Below are positions 25,099 to 34,403 of a stretch of DNA of 64,000 nucleotides, piece after piece. Numbering within the stretch: position 1 is the stretch's first letter; the number at the start of each line of letters is the position of its first letter. The stretch spans positions 124,001 through 188,000 of the forward strand of contig NZ_SDLI01000006.1 in NCBI RefSeq assembly GCF_004123195.1. Direction: 5' to 3'. The notes under the pieces are model-generated. The model did not search any database and was not told the DNA's origin. It worked only from the letters and a program-made list of their open reading frames with translations. A program made the position numbers and the translations under genes. Source of the stretch: Ammoniphilus sp. CFH 90114. GTDB taxonomy: Bacteria > Bacillota > Bacilli > Aneurinibacillales > RAOX-1.

Positions 25099-26250
25099 TT
25101 AAAAGAAATCAAATAAAGCGCTTGGTTTTGAATGAATCACTTCTGCTAATCTGTTTACAGAAGTAATGTCCCCTGTTAATTTTCCGCTGGCATAGAGAAA
25201 ATCTGCGGTCTGTGTTCCAAGTAATAATACGGTTAAAGTTTGAATATCGCAGCAAAATCCCTCCGACTGTGTCTCCTGTTTTAGAACGATTCCGTCCTCT
25301 AGCCTGTAAGTTGCATTATTCCATTCTGCGACGGGATCTGTCACGGTCAATGTTATGGATGCAGGGGTCTTGGTAAAAGGATACAGCTTTAAAAATGCTT
25401 CTACATCAACGATTCTAGCCATGAAATAAGGGATGATATCTTGGCTGATTCTCGGGTTGGATAGTAAAAATGGAAGTTTATCATCTTCGGTTGCCTTCAT
25501 TTTAACCTGGTCAATCATAGAATCATGCTGACAAATAAAATTCCACAAACCTCTTCGTGTTACCTCGTCAAGATAAATAAACTCCTTTACTTCAAAGATA
25601 CGGTCTTTTACCTGATAGAGGATGTAACCCCTTGGTAGCCTTTGCTCATCTTCACACACCGCAATTTGGTAATTTGAGGGTTTAATGTAATAATCCCACC
25701 ACATTTTTGAACGCAGCAGCATTCCATTGTAGTTTTTGGCAAACGCTTCGTAGAGTTCCATAATGGTTTCTAACTGTTGATTATTTTGCAGTCGAATGAC
25801 TTGTCCTGGTACCTCCGACATAAAGTTTAAATCCCTCTTCTCTATTGTGTATCGCTTATGGGACACAGACCATTCCCATCCGTATTTGCGGTAAAAGGCA
25901 AAATCAAAAGGATGGAGTAGGCTGACAGTTTGTTGATTGGATCTCATTGATAAAAGCGCTTGCTTTATGAGCCTGCTTACACTTCCTTTCCGACGGTGCT
26001 GAGGCCACGTCGCTACCCCTGCCACTCCCCCCATCTCTATTGCCTTTCCCCCGATATAAACGCATAAGGGTAGCAAATGAAGCTTAGAGAGTAACTGATC
26101 TCCTTCAAACTCCCCCCAGATTTCTTGTAAACTTGCCATTCGTTTTCGATCTTCTATTTGTTCTTTAGGAATGACATATTGGAAGGCATATTGGGATAGC
26201 TCTAGACTTTGGTCAAGATCATCCTGGCTCAATTTCCGAAGTTGTGCCAT
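25099..26250 (-). CDS. Eis-like GNAT acetyltransferase with SCP2 C-terminal domain
   Basis: A 383-residue protein with the architecture of enhanced intracellular survival (Eis) proteins. It has an N-terminal GNAT domain (about 1-130; EMGGVAGVATWPQHRRKGSVSRLIK is the acetyl-CoA motif), a second GNAT-like domain (about 140-280), and a C-terminal SCP2-like domain (about 285-383). The chain ends in a hydrophobic, negatively terminated tail (SALFDFF), where Eis proteins use the C-terminal carboxylate as catalytic base. Eis family enzymes acetylate multiple amines of aminoglycosides or other amines. The GGMA-type SCP2 end and total length match. Confidence 0.87.
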   Translation of the reverse strand: MAQLRKLSQDDLDQSLELSQYAFQYVIPKEQIEDRKRMASLQEIWGEFEGDQLLSKLHLLPLCVYIGGKAIEMGGVAGVATWPQHRRKGSVSRLIKQALLSMRSNQQTVSLLHPFDFAFYRKYGWEWSVSHKRYTIEKRDLNFMSEVPGQVIRLQNNQQLETIMELYEAFAKNYNGMLLRSKMWWDYYIKPSNYQIAVCEDEQRLPRGYILYQVKDRIFEVKEFIYLDEVTRRGLWNFICQHDSMIDQVKMKATEDDKLPFLLSNPRISQDIIPYFMARIVDVEAFLKLYPFTKTPASITLTVTDPVAEWNNATYRLEDGIVLKQETQSEGFCCDIQTLTVLLLGTQTADFLYASGKLTGDITSVNRLAEVIHSKPSALFDFF

Positions 26251-26329
26251 ACTTTTTCATCCTTTCTCAGTTGATTGCTTACTCTTATCGAAATGTATCA
26301 TTTTTTGGTAAATATGGCTACCAAAACAA

Positions 26330-26366
26330 AAAAATAAAGCTGGCTTCTAAATGGAAGTCAGCTTTT
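26330..26366 (-). terminator. Intrinsic terminator of the Gln/His-rich protein gene
   Basis: On the minus strand, AAGCTGACTTC-CATTTA-GAAGCCAGCTT followed by TATTTTTTT. Confidence 0.85.
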
Positions 26367-26374
26367 GATGAAAA

Positions 26375-26710
26375 TTATTGGCGGTAGGGAATAGAAGAAA
26401 CTGGGTTCATCATTTGTGTTTGCATCGTTTGGTTTGCCATAGCTCGGATATCTTGCTCTAGATGGTTACAAAGATTCATCATGTGTTGAAATTGTTGCAG
26501 TGCTGTTTGATGCCCTTGAAGGGCCATCTGGATTGTTTGAACAGCTTGATGTTCTCTTTGTGCTAATTGCTCACACATGATGGCATTTTGTTGTTCTTGA
26601 TGGAGCATTTGCTGGTACATGGCATTAGATTGCTGGGTTTGACGAATGATAGCTTGCAGACCTTGTCTTACCTCGTTAATTTCTTGTAAGGCATGTTGAT
26701 TCATGAACAT
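26375..26710 (-). CDS. Gln/His/Met-rich helical protein
   Basis: A 111-residue soluble protein rich in Gln, Met and His (HQEQQNAIMCEQLAQREHQA), predicted to be all-helical. It has two cysteines and no signal peptide. The ATG at 26710 has AAAGGAGG with 8-nt spacing, and the gene has its own terminator, so it is well supported as real. The composition is reminiscent of spore coat or germination-associated proteins in Bacillales, but I do not recognise a family. Confidence 0.7.
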   Translation of the reverse strand: MFMNQHALQEINEVRQGLQAIIRQTQQSNAMYQQMLHQEQQNAIMCEQLAQREHQAVQTIQMALQGHQTALQQFQHMMNLCNHLEQDIRAMANQTMQTQMMNPVSSIPYRQ

Positions 26711-26802
26711 AAATAAAACCTCCTTTATTTTTTTAGCAATTTTATCGCCTCCACTATTTTCTTCCCAGAGCCAGTAGGTTATGTATTCACCTATCCGATC
26801 GC

Positions 26803-26834
26803 AAAAAAAACCGCCATGCGCTGGCGGTTTTTTT
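26803..26834. terminator. Intrinsic terminator (bidirectional)
   Basis: AAAAAAAA-CCGCCA-TGCGC-TGGCGG-TTTTTTTT. Confidence 0.9.
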
Positions 26835-26835
26835 C

Positions 26836-27225
26836 TTATCCTACTTTCTTACCCTGCAGAACTTTTCCGATATAGTTTCCGGATAGCTCCACTTTATATT
26901 TGCGGTTTGGCTGGATCTTTTCAAATTCTTTCTTATCGATCATAAATGTTACGTTTTGTGTGGCAGTAAAGCTTGCGCCTTTTGACTTCTGGGCAAAGGT
27001 TACTCTTGCTGTTACTTGGTAAGTCTTCACCTTAGGGAACTTTAAGTTAGGTCGAATTGGTTGCTTAACGATTTTCTTATGTAATACGAAGATTTCTCGA
27101 ACCTCCTTATGTGCCCGATACATGGCGTCAAACTCATTCTGACGTTTTTTCATTGATCGGTAAAGAAAATAATAAATAATTCCTGTTACCACAATAATAA
27201 TTATGGTGTACATCCACCACGGCAT
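26836..27225 (-). CDS. Membrane-anchored conserved hypothetical protein
   Basis: A 129-residue protein with one N-terminal transmembrane helix (about 5-25; YTIIIIVVTGIIYYFLY), a basic juxtamembrane stretch (SMKKRQNE), and a soluble C-terminal beta-rich domain (VKTYQVTARVTFAQ, VTFMIDKKEFEK, YKVELSGNYIGKVL). The beta-rich pattern and FTATQNVTF strand suggest a small domain of unknown function exposed on the cytosolic side. The ATG follows AAGGGGGA. It has its own terminator. No function assigned. Confidence 0.7.
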   Translation of the reverse strand: MPWWMYTIIIIVVTGIIYYFLYRSMKKRQNEFDAMYRAHKEVREIFVLHKKIVKQPIRPNLKFPKVKTYQVTARVTFAQKSKGASFTATQNVTFMIDKKEFEKIQPNRKYKVELSGNYIGKVLQGKKVG

Positions 27226-27399
27226 AGAAATAAATCCCCCTTAATCTTAAATAACTCTCGCCCTAGCGAAGTTCAAACCCTATTATACATGAAGCATACT
27301 TAAAGCAACAAGTCATTATCGACTCTGTTCCATATTCTTCCCTCTTCAGCAATACTTCATGCAGGGCTAAGATTAAACGAAAGACCTAGAAAAGTAGCT

Positions 27400-27945
27400 C
27401 TATAATCGCAACAAACTCTCTGTATCAATAATAGTGGCGAACTCTTCGTGAAGGTTTGCTAATGTCATTCTTTGGATATCTTCAGCTTTATATAGTTGGC
27501 CATCAGGTCCCAATCGGTCAAAGGTTGCCGTGGCATCAGACACCAAGTACGTATTAAAGCCTAAATTACCAGCCATCCTCGTTGTTGTTTCCACACAATG
27601 GTTCGTTGTTAGACCTACAATTACTACATCTGTTGTTCCTGTCTCGCGAAGGATATTCTCTAACATTGTTCCAATAAAAGCGCTATTTACATTTTTTTGT
27701 ACGATAATTTCACCGTCAAGGGGTTGGACTTCTTCTTTGAAGTGACTACTTTCCTTTTCAAAGTAAAACAGAGAATCTCGATTTTGTTGTGAAATATGTT
27801 GAATATGTATGACTAACTGTTTACACTCACGCCAATGAGTTAACAATTTAGCTATGTTCTCCTCAGCGTTCAAATTGTTCCGGCGGCCCCAGGATTGGTC
27901 GTCAAATGCTTTCTGGACATCAATGATAATTAAAGCTCTATTCAT
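27400..27945 (-). CDS. Isochorismatase-family cysteine hydrolase
   Basis: A 181-residue cytosolic hydrolase. The catalytic triad is visible as Asp in ALIIIDVQKAFDD, Lys in IIVQKNVNSAFIGT and Cys in VIVGLTTNHCVETT (with the preceding cis-peptide region). Members hydrolyse isochorismate, nicotinamide, ureidoacrylate or biuret-like amides; this short form resembles YecD/YcaC-type enzymes of unknown substrate. The ATG follows GGAGG. Monocistronic. Confidence 0.88.
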   Translation of the reverse strand: MNRALIIIDVQKAFDDQSWGRRNNLNAEENIAKLLTHWRECKQLVIHIQHISQQNRDSLFYFEKESSHFKEEVQPLDGEIIVQKNVNSAFIGTMLENILRETGTTDVVIVGLTTNHCVETTTRMAGNLGFNTYLVSDATATFDRLGPDGQLYKAEDIQRMTLANLHEEFATIIDTESLLRL

Positions 27946-28125
27946 GGTTATACCTCCGATAAAGGATTTCTATTCTCATCGTAGCAAATTAAATAAGATT
28001 ATTGAAATAGATGAATTTGATAAATTTAATCAGTTTTTGTGATCATAGTAGGCTTACGGGTATCTTTTTTCTATTGGAAAAGCTATACTGATAGGCAATA
28101 AATAAGTTGAAGGGCTGGCTAGAAA

Positions 28126-28395
28126 ATGATTCGTGCATTTCGTGTAGACGTCAATGAAGAGAAGATACAGATTTATGTAACTAAGATCGATTACGATGTT
28201 CACCGATCCATGCGTCATCAACGTGACCATGGTTGGTTGGTATCCATTCCTCAGTGGAACTGGTCAACGTTCGTCAAGGAAGGTACAAAATCAATGGATG
28301 ATACGCGTTTCTGGATTAGTCAGTTATCGACAGCTTATACAGACGATGAAGATGGTATATTAGCTGTAGCTGAGGCTATTGCGAGAAAATGTTAA
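28126..28395 (+). CDS. Conserved hypothetical small protein upstream of recQ
   Basis: An 89-residue acidic protein (MIRAFRVDVNEEKIQIYVTK) with many aromatic residues (HGWLVSIPQWNWSTF) and no signal peptide or known domain. The ATG follows AAGGGCTGG. It stops 22 nt before the recQ start, so it is probably cotranscribed with recQ. Function unknown. Confidence 0.65.
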   Translation: MIRAFRVDVNEEKIQIYVTKIDYDVHRSMRHQRDHGWLVSIPQWNWSTFVKEGTKSMDDTRFWISQLSTAYTDDEDGILAVAEAIARKC

Positions 28396-28417
28396 ACTAA
28401 CTGTAAGGATGATTGAC

Positions 28418-30556
28418 ATGCTTTCAAAAGCTCAAGAAATTCTGCAACGCTACTTTGGGTTCCCTACTTTTCGAATGGGACAGCAGACCATTATAGAACA
28501 GATCCTAAGCGGAAAGAACTCTCTTGCCATCATGCCAACAGGTGGCGGGAAGTCTCTGTGCTATCAAATTCCCGGTTTAGTATTGGACGGGACAGCCCTC
28601 ATCATTTCCCCATTAATTTCTCTAATGCAGGATCAAGTTGATTCACTAGTTTCCCTTGGGATTCGAGCTACCTATATTAATAGTTCGCTTTCCACTATGG
28701 AACAACAGCAAAGACTAGAGTCCTTAAGATTCGGGGTTTATCAATTCGTCTATGTTGCTCCCGAACGTTTGGAGTCGCCCGAATTTATTCGAGCTTTGCA
28801 ATCTGTGCCACTATCGCTCATTGCATTGGACGAAGCGCACTGTATCTCTCAATGGGGCCATGACTTTAGACCAAGTTACCGATCCATTATCCCTAACCTA
28901 GTCAAGCTTCAGCGTCTTCCGGTTATCGTTGCTTTAACCGCAACAGCTACCGACTATGTTATCCAGGATATTCAGGAACTCTTGAACATAGATGAGGAAC
29001 ATACGGTGAATACGGGCTTTGCACGAGAAAACCTGAGTTTTCATCTACTCAAAGGTGTAGATAAGTATGATTTCATCATGGATTATGTACGATCTCATCT
29101 AAAAGAATCTGGCATCATCTATACTCCCACAAGAAAATGGACCGATCAGGTCTATGACTGGCTTCGAGAACATCATATACCTGTTGTTCGTTACCACGCG
29201 GGATTAACAGAGCAAGAACGAAAGCAAGCACAAGAGCAGTTTATCCAGGATAAAGCGACAGTCATGGTAGCCACGAATGCTTTTGGGATGGGAATAGATA
29301 AGTCGAATGTACGGTATGTCATACACTATGGTCTGCCAATGAATATCGAGTCTTATTATCAAGAAGCAGGTCGAGCCGGCCGTGATGGCGAACCAAGTGA
29401 TTGCTATTTACTCTTCTCTGGCCAAGACATCGAACTACAGAAGTTTCTGATTGAGCAGTCTTCTATTTCGGATGAGAAAAAGCACGCAGAATATAAAAAG
29501 CTCCAAGAGATGGTGAGTTACGGTCATACTCATCGTTGTCTTCAACGTTATATCCTCGATTATTTTGGTGATTTGGCTGGTGAAATGGAATGTGGCCGCT
29601 GCAGCAACTGTCGTCAAGACGGAAACCAAGTGGAAATGACCAAGGAAGCCCAGATGGTTCTTTCCTGTGTAAAGCGAATGGGTGAGCGGTTTGGAGCCAC
29701 GCTCACGGCTAAGGTGTTAAAAGGGTCGAAGAGCCAAAAGGTGCTTGAGATGGGTTTTCATAAGTTAAGTACTTACGGACTGCTCCATCGATATACAGAG
29801 AAAGATATTATGAATTTTATCTATTATCTTGCGGCAGACGGCTACTTAACCATGGGCGATATGAAATTCCCCACATTAAGGCTAACACCGTTAGCCTTAA
29901 AAGTCTTAACAGGAGAACAGCAAATCTGGATTAAAACAAATAAACCAGAGGCCAAAGATTCTACGGACTACGATGAGACTTTGTTCGATGATTTGCGAAG
30001 GATCCGTAAGGTAATTGCTGAGGAATCCCATCTCCCCCCTTATCTTATCTTTTCAGACGCTAGTCTTAAAGAAATGGCACGTCTCCTTCCGGATAGCGAG
30101 CAGGATATGCTCCAGATCAAGGGAGTTGGCGAACGGAAATTTGAACAGTATGGGGAGAGATTTCTCCGGCCTATCCTCGAATATATCCAGACGAATGGAC
30201 CTGTAGAAAAGAAACCCTCAGTAAAGACATCGATAGTTATGGAGAAAAAAGCGGATGAAAATCCGAGTTATTTCATTACTTACCAAGAATTTCAGCTAGG
30301 ACGCACGATCACAGAGATTGCACATGAACGCGAGCGCTCGCCAACGACGATAGCGGAACATCTCTTCCAAGCTTATAAGGAGGGCCATGAATTAAACTGG
30401 GACTATTTTTTTTCTGGGGAAATAGAACAATTAGTGTTGCAAAAGCATAGCGAGTTAGAAGAAAAAAAATTAAAGCCTCTGAAGGAAAGTCTTCCAGAGG
30501 AGATAGATTATACGATAATCAAAGCGGTACTCGTAAAGAACAATCTATTAGCATAG
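28418..30556 (+). CDS. recQ: ATP-dependent DNA helicase RecQ
   Basis: A 712-residue 3'-to-5' DNA helicase for replication-fork repair and recombination. It has motif 0 (YFGFPTFRMGQQTIIEQIL), Walker A (MPTGGGKSLCYQIP), the DEAH box (LDEAHCISQWGHDFRPSY) and motif VI (GRAGRDGEPSDCYLL). A zinc-binding RQC region has Cys residues in CLQRYILDYFGD and CGRCSNC, and an HRDC domain lies near 515-590 (DASLKEMARLLPDSEQDMLQIKGVG). The C-terminal helix-turn-helix-like extension (FQLGRTITEIAHERERSPTT) is the RecQ C-terminal domain of Firmicutes. The start at 28418 follows AAGGA with 8-nt spacing; the frame extends 13 codons further without one. Confidence 0.95.
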   Translation: MLSKAQEILQRYFGFPTFRMGQQTIIEQILSGKNSLAIMPTGGGKSLCYQIPGLVLDGTALIISPLISLMQDQVDSLVSLGIRATYINSSLSTMEQQQRLESLRFGVYQFVYVAPERLESPEFIRALQSVPLSLIALDEAHCISQWGHDFRPSYRSIIPNLVKLQRLPVIVALTATATDYVIQDIQELLNIDEEHTVNTGFARENLSFHLLKGVDKYDFIMDYVRSHLKESGIIYTPTRKWTDQVYDWLREHHIPVVRYHAGLTEQERKQAQEQFIQDKATVMVATNAFGMGIDKSNVRYVIHYGLPMNIESYYQEAGRAGRDGEPSDCYLLFSGQDIELQKFLIEQSSISDEKKHAEYKKLQEMVSYGHTHRCLQRYILDYFGDLAGEMECGRCSNCRQDGNQVEMTKEAQMVLSCVKRMGERFGATLTAKVLKGSKSQKVLEMGFHKLSTYGLLHRYTEKDIMNFIYYLAADGYLTMGDMKFPTLRLTPLALKVLTGEQQIWIKTNKPEAKDSTDYDETLFDDLRRIRKVIAEESHLPPYLIFSDASLKEMARLLPDSEQDMLQIKGVGERKFEQYGERFLRPILEYIQTNGPVEKKPSVKTSIVMEKKADENPSYFITYQEFQLGRTITEIAHERERSPTTIAEHLFQAYKEGHELNWDYFFSGEIEQLVLQKHSELEEKKLKPLKESLPEEIDYTIIKAVLVKNNLLA

Positions 30557-30572
30557 GTCTCCTACGCGCACG

Positions 30573-30610
30573 AAAAAGGGTGTCCCTCAAAATTTGGGGG
30601 CACCCTTTTT
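30573..30610 (+). terminator. Intrinsic terminator of recQ
   Basis: AAAAAGGGTG-T-CCC / GGG-G-CACCCTTTTT, loop about 10 nt. Confidence 0.9.
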
Positions 30611-30638
30611 ACCTTTTATAATTGGCCTTAATGGGACA

Positions 30639-30818
30639 GGACATACGATCCGTTATTCCCCCTAAAAACCCTCAAAAGTAGCTTTTATCGGACACTCGAT
30701 CCGCTATTTTGTACCAAACAGGCTACAAGAGAGGAATTATTAACAAATAGAGTACCGCATGTCCGCTCAAGGGCCAATCTTAGCAAAATTCCACAATGTA
30801 AAGGATCAAATGTCCGAT
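30639..30818. repeat. Four degenerate copies of a ~20-nt hairpin-forming repeat
   Basis: Copies at 30639-30657 and 30690-30710 run on the plus strand; copies at 30744-30765 and 30795-30818 run on the minus strand. The shared core is CGGACAT-N2-GATCCGCTATTT (variable centre), where CGGA and TCCG can pair in a short hairpin. They fill the 275-nt non-coding gap between recQ and ypjP. They are not ORFs and no transposase is near. Confidence 0.6.
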
Positions 30819-30831
30819 AGTTTTCCGTGTG

Positions 30832-31470
30832 TTAAGATACCCAGCGAGGAGGGGTATTCTTGTCCCAATAAATTTTTCCGAGCTCGTAATGCTGTTGAAA
30901 CTGATCTTCTCTTAAATGATAGTGAAAGCTAAACCAATATCCATCCTGTGGTGGTTTTTCTCTTCGAACATGATAACGAACGACGTCTTCCCCCGTCCTG
31001 GAATCATATAGATGAAAAATCCTCTCCCCTTGTCCTGAGGCAGGCCTCTGGGTGATCGCCACATGACGTAATAGTGGCTCATCTGCATCGTGACTAAACT
31101 GTTCGACTACTTTAAGAAATTCAGGTAAAATGGCTTGGCGATAATCTTCCCCTACTCGAGTACTGATCGTTGGGCCGAACTTCCTTTGCACTTGTGCATC
31201 AGCATGGTAAGCCATGAAGGCTGTAAATTGTTTAGAGAGTTGTTGTCTGTCGGTAATTTCTTGAGATAGTTCCTCCCAAGATAGCTCGTCCCAAGAACTT
31301 GATTGTGAAGCAGAGGATTCTTCCCTGGCTTCTTCAAGAATGGATTGCTTTACCTCTATGACCGGCTCACTTCGTTGAGGTACGTTATGTATAGGATATG
31401 GAGGTGTTACTAATCCAAGCGTAAGGACTGTTACTAATATACTTGTTGCTTTCCTAAGCCACAATGACAT
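30832..31470 (-). CDS. ypjP: YpjP-like secreted protein
   Basis: A 212-residue protein starting MSLWLRKATSILVTVLTLGL, a signal peptide or membrane anchor, then an acidic Ser/Glu linker (about 40-75) and a C-terminal globular domain (about 80-212; FTAFMAYHADAQVQRKFGPT, HYHLREDQFQQHYELGKIYWDKNTPPRW). Length and start resemble Bacillus YpjP, a poorly characterised secreted protein. The ATG follows AGGGGGGATAAACT. It is monocistronic and flanked downstream by the repeat patch. Function unknown. Confidence 0.75.
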   Translation of the reverse strand: MSLWLRKATSILVTVLTLGLVTPPYPIHNVPQRSEPVIEVKQSILEEAREESSASQSSSWDELSWEELSQEITDRQQLSKQFTAFMAYHADAQVQRKFGPTISTRVGEDYRQAILPEFLKVVEQFSHDADEPLLRHVAITQRPASGQGERIFHLYDSRTGEDVVRYHVRREKPPQDGYWFSFHYHLREDQFQQHYELGKIYWDKNTPPRWVS

Positions 31471-31552
31471 AGTTTATCCCCCCTACTATTCTTTGAAAAT
31501 ATCAATATTTCCTCTATTATACGTGCGCAAGGCCATATTGGTTTCATAAATT

Positions 31553-31592
31553 CAAAGAAAAAGAGGGAGTTAGATCGAGCATATTCCCCCAG
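31553..31592 (-). terminator. Likely terminator of the frameshifted HEAT-repeat gene
   Basis: On the minus strand, GGGGGA / TCCCTC stem (one G-T pair) with a 16-nt loop followed by TTTTTC. The stem is imperfect. Confidence 0.5.
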
Positions 31593-31596
31593 TGTA

Positions 31597-32731
31597 TTAC
31601 TCGTTCTTATTCTTTACGTTTTTTAATTGAGTCATCTGTTGCCATACCGTTCCGCTTGCTTCCTCGCCTCTTTCTATTCTTTCCACAGCCATTCTGGCTT
31701 GTAAGCTAACTTCAAATTCCGAATCGTGAACAGCCTCTTTCAGGGCAACAAGTGCGGAAGCATCGCCTACCTCATAGAGAAAACGAGCTGCCCGCCAACG
31801 AACCAACTTATTAGAATCGTTAAGCATGGCTGACATGGGACCTATTGCCAATGGGTCTCCTATATCTGATAGTGCATCTCCAGCTCCGCCTGACAGCGGG
31901 TGATTGATCTTTTAAAGCCATAAATAAATAGGGTAAGCATTCCGGTTTTCCTATCATTCCTAAATATACAGTAGCCAGTCTACGAATGGACATTTTAGGA
32001 TCTTTTATCGCTTGAGCGAGAATCGGAATATCGTCGATTGTCGGATTTATTCTTTCGAGAGCAGAAAATCTTACCTCCCAATCTGGGTGATGATGATCTA
32101 ACTTAGAAGGTGATTCTTTTTCCTCCTGGTTCAGGTTAATCGGGGTTTGACTTATGGCTTGCGCGACAAGCTCTTGCAGACGCTGTTCCCCGTGAGTTGC
32201 GGACAGCTCATTTACTATGTCTTCTCCGACTTCCTTAAATGTACCGTAACGGAAACCGTAATTCTGCCATTCTCGTTCTTTAAGTAGATTCTCTGAAGCC
32301 ATTTGTACAGCCATCACGGCTCTCCCGAATCTTTCTGGCAAGGAGAACCGCATTTCTTCGCCTTGGTTCATGATTTTCACTTGCATGGGTATACCCTTGA
32401 ATGTTTGTACAAGAACCTCTACTTCACCAAAGGTGGTAGATGGAGATGTATCAGTCCTCTGATCGAGGGATAAAGCCTCGCCAAATACCACGCCTACTAG
32501 GGAAAGGATCTGTTTCCAATCTGCTTTGGGATGCCTTTCAAGGGCTATAAAATCGTGAACATGAAATACCCCCTCAACGCCTTCAATTTCTAAAAGCTTA
32601 GTGATATATTCAGGCGAATGATCTTGTTTCTTTGAAGTGAAATTCAAAGAGACACCAGTCGGTAGTGTTTTATCCATATTTAATTTCATTACATTAGGAC
32701 TTGGGGTAGGTTCAATTGATAAGATTCTCAA
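31597..32731 (-). pseudogene. YpgR/conserved virulence factor C-like HEAT-repeat protein, frameshifted
   Basis: A protein of the YpgR/CvfC type. The first 200 residues start MRILSIEPTPSPNVMKLNMD (TTG start after AAGGAG), followed by a NifU-like segment and three or more HEAT repeats (LDHHHPDWEVRFSALERI). The reading frame breaks at position 31885: upstream frame 1 gives VRRSWRCTIRYRR, while the next frame gives AGDALSDIGDPLAIGPMSAM. Skipping one base restores a 377-residue protein, close to the family length as I remember it. Either a single-nucleotide frameshift (pseudogene or sequencing error) or a programmed +1 shift at the rare codons AGG-CGG. Confidence 0.75.
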
Positions 32732-32772
32732 CTTGTCTCTCCTTCTTAGTCATTATTGTTATTCATTTACTT

Positions 32773-33237
32773 TCATTGTAACTCAATATCCCTTTCTAAA
32801 TCATCTTTGAATCGGTTGCATAGGTAGAACCCAAGTACAATGCCATAGATACCGTGGCCCACTATCCAAAACGCTATGGCGCTTAGATCAAACAGACCGG
32901 GTGTTCGCTCGGACAAGACTGTAGTAGGGTATAGAAGAATACCTATAAAAATAGAGATAGTAACGATTAGGTTAAAGGTTTTCTGCTTTGACCATGATCG
33001 CAGTCGAATGATAAACATGAGTATAATACTTAAGATAACGGATACGATCATATGGAATAAAAACTCTATAATTTCCGGTAAGTTCAACTGATTAAGAAAC
33101 GGAATATAATCGAGATTTAAGAGTAAAGTATAGACTTTAGTCTGTGTCAGAACTTCCATTCCTTTTAAAAAAAGTCCTAAGACTAAGCCAGCTACAATAC
33201 CAGCCCGTGAGGCAACTCTCAGCGCTTGTTTTTCCAT
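32773..33237 (-). CDS. Four-helix membrane protein of unknown function
   Basis: A 154-residue integral membrane protein with about four transmembrane helices (near 12-28, 55-82, 88-105, 118-142). A conserved GxVxGLxLGLFLKGME-type first helix and the GHGIYGIVLGFYL last helix suggest the YagU-like/DUF1440 style, but I do not claim a family. The binding site GGAGG favours ATG 33237 over the upstream GTG. It starts 8-11 nt after the DUF523 gene, so it is cotranscribed with it. Confidence 0.65.
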   Translation of the reverse strand: MEKQALRVASRAGIVAGLVLGLFLKGMEVLTQTKVYTLLLNLDYIPFLNQLNLPEIIEFLFHMIVSVILSIILMFIIRLRSWSKQKTFNLIVTISIFIGILLYPTTVLSERTPGLFDLSAIAFWIVGHGIYGIVLGFYLCNRFKDDLERDIELQ

Positions 33238-33247
33238 CACGGCCTCC

Positions 33248-34222
33248 TCATGACAGATCTCTGCCTTTTCCTGAGTCTAATAATTCGATAAGGGAATGCG
33301 GATAAGGTTCAAAGTACGTTTGTTTCATTAGATATTCATTTTCAAAACGAACAGCCCAAGCTTTTAGTACACCGAGAGGACTGCTGAGGGGTACCTTTTG
33401 CTCACGATATCGATCCAGGAGAGTAAGAAAGAAGGACTTCTCTTTGGCACTCAACTCTTTTTTGAAGTACCCCATGATATGCTGCAACACATTGATATTA
33501 GAACCACTCGAGGTGGGCCTACTCAATACCTCGTAGAGGGCTTTTTCATAGTCCACATATACCTCTGTTATAGGCTTTCGTTTAGGATTAGCAATAATGC
33601 TTCCTAATCTCTTCTGTCCTGACGGGTGATACGCCATAAATAGGTACTTATTTTTACTTTGAAATTCTATAAGTAAGGGTAAAGATAGGGTCTTCTTGAA
33701 GGATCGAAACTTGGATAATGTAAATAACTTTATGAAAAAATGTTCTCGAATGTTATAATTTTTTAGCCTACCATCCTCTTCAATTGCCAAGTGGGAGAGG
33801 TTTTCCATCATGAAGCGACCGAACAAGCCTCCGCTTTTTCCAATAACAGGTGCCTTTTCTAACCCCGAATATATTTTTGCATCTCTAATCGCACAACTAG
33901 GAGACCGGCTTTTGAGTATAAAACCGTCTACTTCTTCAAGGGAATTGAAGAAGTCTTTGGAAAAGCGATTCATCTCTTCTGTATAATCCTTACCTGTCGC
34001 AGGCTGGACTAATCGCACGCCTCCCCCACTTAGATCAACGATTCTAATCGGGTCACGGGGGATACCTAAGCCTATTTCAACTTCAGGACAGACCGTAACC
34101 ACCTTGATAAAAGGTGCCAATTTCTCCAGTATGGGATCCTCGAGCATCTCGCCATTATACCGACATGCATCGTATCCTAAGCACTTGCTAACTACAACAA
34201 TGGGCTTCTCAAACAACTCCAT
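33248..34222 (-). CDS. DUF523 + DUF1722 (YbgA) family protein
   Basis: A 324-residue cytosolic protein. The N-terminal DUF523 domain (about 5-150) has conserved Cys residues in VVVSKCLGYDACRYNG, VCPEVEIGLGIPRDPIRI and SRSPSCAIRDAKIY. The DUF1722/YbgA domain (about 190-315; EFQSKNKYLFMAYHP, VLQHIMGYFKKELSAKEK) follows. The four or more Cys residues suggest metal or Fe-S binding. The upstream frame opens at TTG 34243, but ATG 34222 is the more likely start. This two-domain fusion is a common bacterial arrangement with unproven function, sometimes linked to tRNA or thiolation chemistry. Confidence 0.85.
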   Translation of the reverse strand: MELFEKPIVVVSKCLGYDACRYNGEMLEDPILEKLAPFIKVVTVCPEVEIGLGIPRDPIRIVDLSGGGVRLVQPATGKDYTEEMNRFSKDFFNSLEEVDGFILKSRSPSCAIRDAKIYSGLEKAPVIGKSGGLFGRFMMENLSHLAIEEDGRLKNYNIREHFFIKLFTLSKFRSFKKTLSLPLLIEFQSKNKYLFMAYHPSGQKRLGSIIANPKRKPITEVYVDYEKALYEVLSRPTSSGSNINVLQHIMGYFKKELSAKEKSFFLTLLDRYREQKVPLSSPLGVLKAWAVRFENEYLMKQTYFEPYPHSLIELLDSGKGRDLS

Positions 34223-34403
34223 CTTATCCCACCTAACCTCCAATATTCTTTACTACTTCATTAGTAGCAAAAGTGGTTTGTGATGTCAATGTTTTGTATA
34301 AATATCGTATAACTATTATCTAATATCTTGACGAGTATAGGGTTGATTTTTCACTTGTAGTATATTAAATTAGGTTAATTAGCGCAAAAAGGAGTGCAGT
34401 CAC

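Noticed and set aside
31597-31851. Separate 84-residue HEAT-repeat gene
   Set aside because: It is the shifted C-terminal part of the YpgR-like protein: the frame joins the upstream ORF at one base, and it has no ribosome binding site of its own.
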